Source: Pseudomonadota bacterium
GTDB taxonomy: Bacteria; Myxococcota_A; Polyangia; Polyangiales; Polyangiaceae
DNA length: 16,940 bases
Assembly (NCBI GenBank): GCA_023432025.1
Contig: JAEYVE010000190.1
Span: 1 to 16,940, forward strand
Reading direction: 5' to 3'
Under the pieces are notes generated by a model that had not been told where the DNA came from, made no database searches, and saw only the letters and a program-made list of their open reading frames with translations. The position numbers were made by a program, and so were the translations under genes. Below are positions 7,723-13,977 of this stretch, piece after piece. Each line of letters begins with the position of its first letter. Position 1 is the stretch's first letter.

Positions 7723-7743
7723 TCCCGCGCTTCGAGCGCGGGG
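7723..7743 (-). other. Strong hairpin in the nnrS-ywiC gap
   Basis: CCCGCGCT-TCG-AGCGCGGG gives an 8-bp perfect stem with a 3-base loop, extended by one T-G wobble. It lies about 46 bases upstream of the YwiC-like start and 130 bases after the nnrS stop. No T run follows on the minus strand. It may act as an RNA processing or attenuation element between the two genes, or be a non-canonical terminator. Confidence 0.4.
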
Positions 7744-7875
7744 ACACGCGATCCTGCGTGAGTGAGACGCGCGAAGTTTGCAGCGTCGCAGCCGCTTGCC
7801 GCAGATTCTGCGCGCCTCCGTGTCCAGCGGGCGATCCGCCAACGTTCGCGCTTGGCCGCCGCCACCTCACCCGAG

Positions 7876-9081
7876 TCAGCCGGGTTGCCCATCGACTCGG
7901 GGTTGCACGAGCTGAGGCGCGAAGCGCACCAAGTAGGCGACGAAAGCCAAACACCAGAGGGTTCCCGCTGCGTGCCACGACGGGAGAGTCCACGTGGGAA
8001 CGAGCTCGGGCACGACCACGCGGCAGAGCGCCGCCACCGTAATGAGCACGAACGACGCGGTCGTGAGCGGAGTGGACGTGATCACGCGGCCGGTGTGCCC
8101 GAGCGTGACGCGGCTCATCATGCCGAGCGTGAGCGCACCCAGGCCGCCCACGGTGAGCGCGTGAAGGGACGCGTTGGGAGAAGAAATGACGCCTGCCGCT
8201 TCCAAACCGCGGAGCGCGAGGGACACCACGATCCAGAAGTAGCCCGCGTGCAAAATCCAAAGCATCGGGTGCCGTAGAGTATGGAGCGTGCCCCACCGGC
8301 GCGCGGCGAGCGCCGCGGCGCCCGCCGCCGCAAAACTCAGCAGGCCGAGCAACGCCGAAGGCGCCCCGAGCAGCGTGCTCAGGCCGAGCGCGCCTACGAG
8401 CGCGAGGGCCGCGGTGCTCAGGCGCGGGGCGTGCGTGACGCGCGCTCCGGTCGCGTTGTGCGTAAAGCTCGGAATGATGCGCGCGCCAATCAGGAGCATC
8501 ATCAGTGTGACCACGTCCAGAGCGAGCTGGTTGACCGCGCTCCGAACGCCGGACACCACCCCCAGCGTTTCCAAGTGCGTGACGCCGTTGGCTAGGGAGA
8601 GAAACACCAACATGCCCACGACGCCGTAGTTGCGGCGGTTTCGCGCGGCCGCGATGGGACGAGCGATGACCCACGTCAGCGCGGGGAGAAACGCGACGTC
8701 CGCCGCCACCACGACCCTGGGCGGCAAATGCCCGGCCCAAAGCCACGCGGCGCGCCCGCAAAGCCACAAGAAGCCCAGCGCGAAGAGCGTGTGTTCGTTG
8801 GCCGTGACGCGGCCGGTCCACTTTTCAACGGCCGTGAGGAGGAAGCCCGCGATGACCGCGACGGCGTAGCCGAAGATCATTTCGTGGCCGTGCCAAGCCC
8901 GTGGCCCACCTGCGCCTCCGGGACTCGTGCTGCCTCCGAGCGCCAAGAGCCAAACCGGCACGGCCAGCGAAGCAAACAGCGCAGCCAGCAGAAAGAAGAG
9001 CCGGAAGCCCTTTTGTCCCCGCCACAGCACGCGCTGCTCGACTGAGCGGCTCCGTGGCTGTGTGAGCGATATGACATGCAT
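7876..9081 (-). CDS. nnrS: NnrS family haem/copper membrane protein (NO stress)
   Basis: 401 residues with about 12 membrane segments. Family motifs are clear: AWHGHEMIFGYAVAVIAGFL then LTAVEKWTG (62-90), IGARIIPSFTHN, and LHALTVGGLGALTLGMMSRV followed by TLGHTGR. The histidines in these motifs are the expected haem/metal ligands. In other bacteria NnrS is induced by NO and protects cells against nitrosative stress; its precise chemistry is not settled. The frame could open at TTG 9099, but AGAAGG (9089-9094) is 7 bases before ATG 9081, which decides the start. It is divergent from a Crp/Fnr-type regulator and the nrfHA genes, so NO formed during nitrite reduction is the likely cue and target. 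The YwiC-like gene follows on the same strand. Confidence 0.94.
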   Translation of the reverse strand: MHVISLTQPRSRSVEQRVLWRGQKGFRLFFLLAALFASLAVPVWLLALGGSTSPGGAGGPRAWHGHEMIFGYAVAVIAGFLLTAVEKWTGRVTANEHTLFALGFLWLCGRAAWLWAGHLPPRVVVAADVAFLPALTWVIARPIAAARNRRNYGVVGMLVFLSLANGVTHLETLGVVSGVRSAVNQLALDVVTLMMLLIGARIIPSFTHNATGARVTHAPRLSTAALALVGALGLSTLLGAPSALLGLLSFAAAGAAALAARRWGTLHTLRHPMLWILHAGYFWIVVSLALRGLEAAGVISSPNASLHALTVGGLGALTLGMMSRVTLGHTGRVITSTPLTTASFVLITVAALCRVVVPELVPTWTLPSWHAAGTLWCLAFVAYLVRFAPQLVQPRVDGQPG

Positions 9082-9088
9082 GATACGA

Positions 9089-9094
9089 CCTTCT
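9089..9094 (-). promoter_or_regulatory. Ribosome binding site deciding the nnrS start
   Basis: On the minus strand this reads AGAAGG and lies 7 bases before ATG 9081. The alternative TTG at 9099 lies upstream of this site and so would lack it. Confidence 0.65.
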
Positions 9095-9150
9095 TTCAAG
9101 GGACGTGCCAGGCGCTCGTGCGCTCTGCGCCGCTCGTGTCGAGGGGCACT

Positions 9151-9176
9151 CGCGCAACTTCTGCGCGGGTTGCGCG
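9151..9176. promoter_or_regulatory. Inverted repeat in the nnrS / regulator divergent gap, candidate operator
   Basis: CGCGCAAC, a 10-base spacer, then GTTGCGCG: perfect 8-bp arms. It lies 70 bases upstream of nnrS and about 59 bases upstream of the regulator start. I see no canonical FNR box (TTGAT-N4-ATCAA) in this gap. The Crp/Fnr-type protein encoded next to it is the obvious candidate to bind. GC-rich repeats can arise by chance here. Confidence 0.4.
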
Positions 9177-9234
9177 CAGTTTTCGCTTCTCCGAGCGCGG
9201 GGCGCCGAGAACGGATATTGCTTGGGCGCCGCTC

Positions 9235-9996
9235 ATGACCATCGAGGCTGTTCTACGACGCGTTCCGGCGCTGCAGGGCGCAGACGAGAGGACGTTGGCG
9301 AGGCTCGCCGCCGCGCATTCCGTGCGTTCGCTGCAACGCGGACAAGCCCTTTGGTACGCGGGCGCTCCGGCTCGTTCTTTCACCGTCATTGCGCGCGGTC
9401 TCGTCAAAATGTCGAAGCCGGGAAACGACGGTCGACGCACGATTTGCGGCTTGTTCGGTCCGCCGGAGTCGCTCGGCGACGTGGTGTTTCTCAACGGTGG
9501 GCACTACCCGGCGGACGCAGTCGTCGTGAGTGAATCCGCCTCCATCGTTTCGCTGCCACGAGATACGTTTCAGGCGTGTTTGTCGGACTGTCCGAAGCTC
9601 GGTGTTTCCATTGCCTGCGGAATGGCCGAGAAGCTGCGGGCGCTCCACGGGTCCATCGACGTTTTGAGCGCAGGCTCGGTCGAGTCCCGGCTGGCTACGG
9701 CGCTGCTCGATCTCTATGAGCGCGTCGGGGACGAGCTGCACGACGGAACGCTGCTGATACCGGTGAGCCTGTCGCGCCGTGAGTTGGCCGAGATGGTGTC
9801 TACCTCGATGGAAACGGCCATTCGCGTCATGGCGCGCTGGGAGCGGCAAGGTGTAGTCAAGACTTCGAGCGACGGGTTCACGCTCCTCGACGAACGTGCG
9901 CTCAGGTGTGCAAGTGGAGTTGTGAGCGTTGAGAGAGAGACTGGATCTTTGTGTGGGGAGCCTCTATTGCTGGAGGCGGCATCCAGGGAGCAATGA
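9235..9996 (+). CDS. Crp/Fnr-family transcriptional regulator of the nitrite/NO module
   Basis: 253 residues from ATG 9235. The frame is open to 9076, but that extension is unlike the family N-terminus, and ATG 9235 followed by IEAVLRRVPALQGADERTL fits well. A cyclic-nucleotide-type effector domain (about 10-125) leads to a dimer helix and a Crp-type winged HTH (about 178-220: SRRELAEMVSTSMETAIRVM then ARWERQGVV). There is no N-terminal Cys cluster, so it is not an oxygen-sensing FeS FNR; DNR/NnrR-type NO sensing or another effector is possible. Cys115, Cys119 and Cys128 sit close together in the effector region and could be redox-active. The recognition helix reads METAIR where FNR has ETISR, so its site may differ. 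Its stop overlaps the nrfH start by ATGA. It likely controls nrfHA, itself and divergent nnrS. Confidence 0.92.
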   Translation: MTIEAVLRRVPALQGADERTLARLAAAHSVRSLQRGQALWYAGAPARSFTVIARGLVKMSKPGNDGRRTICGLFGPPESLGDVVFLNGGHYPADAVVVSESASIVSLPRDTFQACLSDCPKLGVSIACGMAEKLRALHGSIDVLSAGSVESRLATALLDLYERVGDELHDGTLLIPVSLSRRELAEMVSTSMETAIRVMARWERQGVVKTSSDGFTLLDERALRCASGVVSVERETGSLCGEPLLLEAASREQ

Positions 9997-10622
9997 CGCC
10001 AAGAGGGAACGGGGAACCGGGGGAGCACGCTCAGAAGCCCCTCGACAAAAAAGCGGGGGCACCGGTGGCGCCTTTGCTCGTGTCCGTGGGTTTGGGCATT
10101 TTGGCGGGCATTGGCGGCTACACGTTCAGCTACGCCAAAGGGCTCTCGTACTTTTCGACGGATCCACGCGCCTGCGCGAATTGCCACATCATGCAGCCCG
10201 AGTACGACGCGTGGCAGCAGGCGAGCCACCACACGTCCGCCGTGTGCGTGGACTGCCACTTGCCGGAATCGTTCATTCCCAAGTACCTGGCCAAAGCCGA
10301 AAACGGCTGGCGGCACGGCAAGCTCTTCACGACGGGCGGCTTCGTGGAGCCCATCGAGGTGCAGGCCGCCGGCCGGCGCATCCTGGAGGACAACTGCGTG
10401 CGCTGTCACGAAGGGCTCACGGCGGACATGCGTGGTCACGGCGCGATCGCGGCTTCCGCGGCCTTCGACCAAAAGTTGCCGTGCACGCACTGCCACGCGG
10501 ACGTGGGCCACGGGCCGCGCGCAGGTCTCGGTGGCCCCCTCACTGCAGCCGAGCGTCGTCAGAGCGCTCCCGCGCACGGCACAGACACAAAGCCCTCGAC
10601 TCGTCCGGAGAACACCCCATGA
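9993..10622 (+). CDS. nrfH: Cytochrome c nitrite reductase small subunit NrfH (tetrahaem quinol dehydrogenase)
   Basis: 209 residues. One N-terminal membrane anchor (about 26-47) is followed by a periplasmic domain with four c-type haem motifs: CANCH at 61-65, CVDCH at 85-89, CVRCH at 135-139 and CTHCH at 164-168. The first is CXXCHXM (Met67), the NrfH/NapC-family pattern in which Met serves the quinol-side haem. NrfH passes electrons from menaquinol to NrfA at the outer face of the inner membrane. The frame is open from GTG 9951, but ATG 9993 has AGGGAG just upstream and overlaps the regulator's stop as ATGA, so it is chosen. The 3' end again overlaps the next start (ATGA). The C-terminal 35 residues are polar and low in complexity. 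NapC/NirT relatives are the alternative, but adjacency to nrfA settles it. Confidence 0.95.
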   Translation: MTPRGNGEPGEHAQKPLDKKAGAPVAPLLVSVGLGILAGIGGYTFSYAKGLSYFSTDPRACANCHIMQPEYDAWQQASHHTSAVCVDCHLPESFIPKYLAKAENGWRHGKLFTTGGFVEPIEVQAAGRRILEDNCVRCHEGLTADMRGHGAIAASAAFDQKLPCTHCHADVGHGPRAGLGGPLTAAERRQSAPAHGTDTKPSTRPENTP

Positions 10623-12148
10623 ACGACACGCCGAAGCGCGCACGCTGGTACGAAACACGCACCGCTTACGGCGTGCTGGTGGCCGTCATCGCGGCCGCAG
10701 CCGCGGGTTTGACGGCGCTCTTGATGAACATTTCCGAGCGCAAAGCGGAGCAGCGTTCGGCCTTCGTGCGCGTGGTGGACGTCACTCGGGACGACACGGA
10801 TCCGGAAAAGTGGGGCAGAAACTGGCCGGCGCAGTACGACAGCTACAAAAAAACCGCCCTGAAAACCGCCACCAAATTCGGCGGGCACGCCGGCAGTGAA
10901 GCCTTGCCGGAAGAGAAAATCGTGCGGGATCCGTGGCTCAAGCGCATGTTCTTGGGCTACGCGTTTTCCATCGATTACCGCGACCGGCGCGGTCACGCCT
11001 ACATGCTGAGTGATCAGGAGGCCACGCTGCGGCTCACCAAGCCGCAGTCCGGTTCCTGCCTTCACTGCCACGCTTCCGTCATGCCGGTGTACCGCGAGCT
11101 GGGCGGCGGGGACGCGATGGTGGGCTTCGAAAAGTCCCACGCCCTCAGCTACCAGGACATGCTGCAAAAGCTGGAGAGCTCGGGCCACGCGCACCCCGTG
11201 AGCTGCGTGGACTGCCACGACCCGGCGACCATGAAAATCATGGTGACGCGTCCGGGGTTCATCAACGGCATTCGGGCGCTGGCGGAGTCGGACGCGGAGG
11301 TGCCGGCGCTGCCCTCCATCGACCTTTGGCGCTCCGGCTCTCGCAAGGAGCCGTACGACCCGAACCGGGACGCATCCCGCAACGAAATGCGCTCGTTCGT
11401 GTGCGGCCAGTGCCACGTGGAATACTACTGCGGCACCAACATGCCGCTCACGTTTCCGTGGGGGAAGGGCCTCAGCGTGGACGCAGCAGAAGCCTACTGG
11501 GACGAAAAAAAGTTCCCCGACGGCAGCGCCTTCGTCGACTACAAACACGAGGAAACCGGCGCACCCATCCTCAAGGCGCAGCATCCGGAATTCGAGCTGT
11601 GGAGCCAAGGCATTCACGCGCGCAGCGGCGTTTCTTGCGCCGACTGCCACATGCCGTACATGCGCGAAGGTGCGGCCAAGGTCAGCGACCACTGGGTGCG
11701 GAGCCCACTGCTCAACGTGAACCGCGCATGCCAAACGTGTCACCGCTCTTCGGAATCGGAAATTTTGGCGCGCGTGTCCGTGATTCAAGAGCGCAACTAC
11801 GAGCTGATGCAGCGCGGCGGCGCCGCCATCGTGGATTTGATTGACGCCATCGTGAAGGCCAAGGCCGCCGGCGCCTCGAACGAGGCGCTCGAGCCCGCCC
11901 TCGAGCTCCAGAGACGCGCGCAGTGGCGCTTGGACTACATTGCGGCCGAAAACAGCATGGGTTTTCACGCGCCGCAGGAGGCCGCGCGCATTCTGGGTGA
12001 GGCCACGGACTACGCTCGCCAAGGACAAGTGGCGGTGCTGAAGCTCGGCGTGCTGCCGCCCGCAGCTGGGGCACCTCAGACGCCTGAAGCGGCGCCCGCT
12101 GTGGAAGCGAAACCACCCGAAGCCACGCCGAGCGCTCCCGAGCGCTGA
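10619..12148 (+). CDS. nrfA: Pentahaem cytochrome c nitrite reductase NrfA, CXXCH type (ammonia-forming)
   Basis: 509 residues. Five haem motifs: CLHCH 147-151, CVDCH 196-200, CGQCH 262-266, CADCH 340-344 and CQTCH 371-375. Haem 1, the active site, usually has CXXCK; here it is CXXCH, a known minority type. Active-site and calcium-site residues are in place: Glu268-Tyr269 in CGQCHVEYYC, and Lys319-x-Gln321-His322, the diagnostic KXQH signature of NrfA. It reduces nitrite to ammonium with six electrons in the periplasm. The N-terminus (about 16-37) is hydrophobic but shows no clear cleavage site, so the protein may stay anchored. The C-terminal 30 residues are Ala/Pro/Glu-rich. ATG 10619 overlaps the nrfH stop and has GGAG 8 bases before it. 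A stem-loop follows the gene. Confidence 0.96.
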   Translation: MNDTPKRARWYETRTAYGVLVAVIAAAAAGLTALLMNISERKAEQRSAFVRVVDVTRDDTDPEKWGRNWPAQYDSYKKTALKTATKFGGHAGSEALPEEKIVRDPWLKRMFLGYAFSIDYRDRRGHAYMLSDQEATLRLTKPQSGSCLHCHASVMPVYRELGGGDAMVGFEKSHALSYQDMLQKLESSGHAHPVSCVDCHDPATMKIMVTRPGFINGIRALAESDAEVPALPSIDLWRSGSRKEPYDPNRDASRNEMRSFVCGQCHVEYYCGTNMPLTFPWGKGLSVDAAEAYWDEKKFPDGSAFVDYKHEETGAPILKAQHPEFELWSQGIHARSGVSCADCHMPYMREGAAKVSDHWVRSPLLNVNRACQTCHRSSESEILARVSVIQERNYELMQRGGAAIVDLIDAIVKAKAAGASNEALEPALELQRRAQWRLDYIAAENSMGFHAPQEAARILGEATDYARQGQVAVLKLGVLPPAAGAPQTPEAAPAVEAKPPEATPSAPER

Positions 12149-12177
12149 GCGCCGTAGCGCCGAGCGCTGAGTACCGC

Positions 12178-12201
12178 AGCGGCGCAGGATCTGCGCTGTT
12201 T
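12178..12201 (+). terminator. Likely terminator of the regulator-nrfHA operon
   Basis: The stem 12178-12187 with 12191-12200 around the loop GAT forms 10 pairs, two of them G-U, with the core GCGCAG/CTGCGC. A short TTT overlaps its 3' end. It lies 30 bases past the nrfA stop. The T run is short, so the efficiency is uncertain. Confidence 0.5.
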
Positions 12202-12381
12202 CGCTCGAACGCCGAAAATCTTGCGCCGCGAGGGGCTCGAAAAGGCAACGGATGCGCGTTCGCGCGTTCGCCCTCGCGCACAGCGCATTCGCAGATGCGC
12301 ACCGGCTGCGGCTCCGCGCTGCGCTGTGTGCGTTCGCAGATGCGATGGCACGTTTCTTCCTAGGTGCTAGTGCGAGGAACC
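12202..12381. repeat. Structured non-coding stretch with inverted and direct repeats
   Basis: No gene is supported here. GCGCAT (12283-12288) pairs with ATGCGC (12295-12300) around 6 bases. CACAGCGCA (12279-12287) is an inverted match to TGCGCTGTG (12320-12328). TTCGCAGATGCG occurs twice in direct orientation (12288-12299 and 12333-12344). Together these suggest a foldable RNA or a decayed small repeat between nrfA and the DUF2934 gene. Confidence 0.5.
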
Positions 12382-12591
12382 ATGAGTCACCATCACGATT
12401 CGCATTTGGAAGGCATGATCCCCCACGAAATGATCGCCACTCGCGCGCATCAACTCTGGGTCGCTCGCGGCTGTCCCGAGGGACAGCCGGAGGTGGACTG
12501 GTTTGCGGCGCGCAAGGAGCTCGAGGAGGAGCTCACCCCGCCGGTGGAAGTGGAGGGCGAGGTACGGCCCCTGCGCAAGAAGGCCGCGTGA
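12382..12591 (+). CDS. DUF2934 family small protein
   Basis: 69 residues. A His-rich start (MSHHHDSHLEGMIPHEMI) leads to the DUF2934-type helix segment ATRAHQLWVARGCPEGQPEV then DWFAARKELEEEL, with the family's R-A-x-x-L-W-x-x-R-G-x-P-E-G core. ATG 12382 has GAGGA 4 bases before it; the frame is open from GTG 12364, but that start lacks a site. The family is common as small proteins in soil proteobacteria and has no known function. It is soluble by appearance. It precedes the acyl-CoA dehydrogenase gene by 51 bases and could share its transcript. Confidence 0.82.
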   Translation: MSHHHDSHLEGMIPHEMIATRAHQLWVARGCPEGQPEVDWFAARKELEEELTPPVEVEGEVRPLRKKAA

Positions 12592-12642
12592 TACCGCGGC
12601 CTCGGCGACCCCCCACGGCACGTACCTCATGAGCCAAGCGCC

Positions 12643-13818
12643 ATGAATCAAAACAACGGGAGGGTGGCTCGCGGCGCAAGCGCCGGGAGCCACGAGGCGG
12701 TGCGCGAGCACGCGCGGCGGCTCGCCGCCCACTGGGGCGCCGACTACTTTCGAAAGTGTGACCACGACCGCGTGTTCCCCGAAGCGTTCTTCGAGGCCGC
12801 GGGTCGCGCCGGCTACTTTGGCGCGTTGCTCGAGGAGCGGGACGGTGGCTCCGGCGCTGGGCTCGGAGCCGCGAGCATTCTGATTGAAGAAATCAATCGC
12901 GCGGGCGGAGACGCCTCGACGGCGGGCGCTCAAATGAGCATTTGCGGAGCGCTCGCGCGGGACGGCAGCAGCGCACAGCGCGCGCTCCTTGCGGACGTAG
13001 CGAGCGGGCGCACCCGGCTGCTCACCGTGGCCGCTACGGAGCCCGACAGCGGCGCGGAAATGTCCAGCCTGTCCAGCACGGCCCAGAGGGACGGCGCAGA
13101 CTGGATCATCGACGCACGCAAAGTGCTCATTTCTTTCGCCGAGCACACGGAGCTGCTCTTGGTGCTCACGCGTGCCGAGGCAGGGCCCACGCTCTTTCTC
13201 GTCGACTTGCGAGATCCAGCGCAAAGAAGCGCGGTGGAGGTGCGCCCCATCGAGCTCTTGGTGCACCGCATGACCACGACGCTCTTCATCGAGCGCCTGC
13301 GGCTGCCGGACTCCGCGCGCGTGGGTGAGGTGGGCCAGGGCCTCCGCTGTCTAAAAAAGGGCTTTGCCACGCGCCGCATTTTGGCGGCGGCCGAGTGCAT
13401 CGGGAACGCGCGGTTTCTTTTGGATCGCGCGGTGGAGCACGCCAAAACGCGCAGCGTGGGCGGCGCCCTACTCGGCGCTCATCAAGCCGTTTCGCATCCG
13501 CTGGCGGAGGCGTACGCCAAGGTAGAAGCGGCGGATCTCATGCGTTGGGACGCCATTGCTCTGGCCGAGTCCGGCGAGGACGCGGAGGCGCGCTCGGCTT
13601 TGGCCAAAGTGCTCGCTTCCCAAGCGGCCTGGGACACGGCGCAAGCCGCGCTGATGTGTTTCGGCGGCTGGGGGCTCGCGGCCGAGTACCACGTCGAACG
13701 CAAGCTGCGTGAATGCTCGATGTTCGTGTTCAACAACCTGCTCTACAGCGTTCTCGCGACGCGCGTGCTCGGCTTGCCGGAAGACACGCAGCGCCCGAGC
13801 GGCCACTCTGCACGGTGA
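12643..13818 (+). CDS. Acyl-CoA dehydrogenase family flavoprotein, atypical C-terminus
   Basis: 391 residues with the three-part acyl-CoA dehydrogenase fold. The N-terminal helical part is followed by the FAD/acyl motif VAATEPDSGAEMSS (129-142), a middle beta domain with DWIIDARKVLISFAEHTELL (153-172), and a C-terminal helical part with FGGWGLAAEYHVERKLRECS (340-359). It should take two hydrogens from an acyl-CoA or related thioester and pass electrons to ETF. The usual YEGTxEIQ segment that supplies the catalytic Glu in many members is replaced by MFVFNNLLYSVLATRVLGLP. This resembles the subgroup ending in ETRLYQVAPISTNL-type segments. The Glu position used by isovaleryl-CoA dehydrogenase (helix around 241-252) reads GFATRRILAAAECIG, with no obvious match. 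ATG 12643 has a weak ribosome site. Class call is firm, substrate and activity open. Confidence 0.9.
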   Translation: MNQNNGRVARGASAGSHEAVREHARRLAAHWGADYFRKCDHDRVFPEAFFEAAGRAGYFGALLEERDGGSGAGLGAASILIEEINRAGGDASTAGAQMSICGALARDGSSAQRALLADVASGRTRLLTVAATEPDSGAEMSSLSSTAQRDGADWIIDARKVLISFAEHTELLLVLTRAEAGPTLFLVDLRDPAQRSAVEVRPIELLVHRMTTTLFIERLRLPDSARVGEVGQGLRCLKKGFATRRILAAAECIGNARFLLDRAVEHAKTRSVGGALLGAHQAVSHPLAEAYAKVEAADLMRWDAIALAESGEDAEARSALAKVLASQAAWDTAQAALMCFGGWGLAAEYHVERKLRECSMFVFNNLLYSVLATRVLGLPEDTQRPSGHSAR

Positions 13819-13827
13819 GTGAACGAA

Positions 13828-13853
13828 GTTGCGCCGGACCGTGCGGCGGCAAC
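13828..13853 (+). terminator. Possible terminator after the acyl-CoA dehydrogenase gene
   Basis: GTTGC (13828-13832) pairs with GCAAC (13849-13853), and the adjacent GCC/GGC extends the stem with one bulge. A T-rich ATTCTTTT follows about 8 bases later. It lies 9 bases past the stop. The bulge and the distance to the T run make it a weak call. Confidence 0.38.
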
Positions 13854-13977
13854 TGGTGGCATTCTTTTGTGGCGGCGCGGGGCTTGCGCGCGCTGGCGAG
13901 GGCCCCAAAAAAGGGAAACGTTGGACAAGTAGCGCTAGTGGGGGGCGGTGCTAGTACCCTGCCCAACTCAGGACCCC

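Noticed and set aside
7678..7842. N-terminal extension of the YwiC-like protein
   Set aside because: Arg-rich, no family match; the PREHG motif expected near the N-terminus fits the start at 7677.
9082..9234. A canonical FNR box upstream of nnrS or the regulator
   Set aside because: I found no TTGAT-N4-ATCAA match in the gap; only the GC-rich inverted repeat was seen.
9929..10618. N-terminal extension of the nrfA frame by 230 codons
   Set aside because: It overlaps nrfH in another frame, and ATG 10619 has a good ribosome site and the ATGA overlap.
12346..12362. TGGCAC at 12346 as a sigma-54 promoter
   Set aside because: The -12 element GC is missing at the required spacing (the sequence there reads TTCCT).
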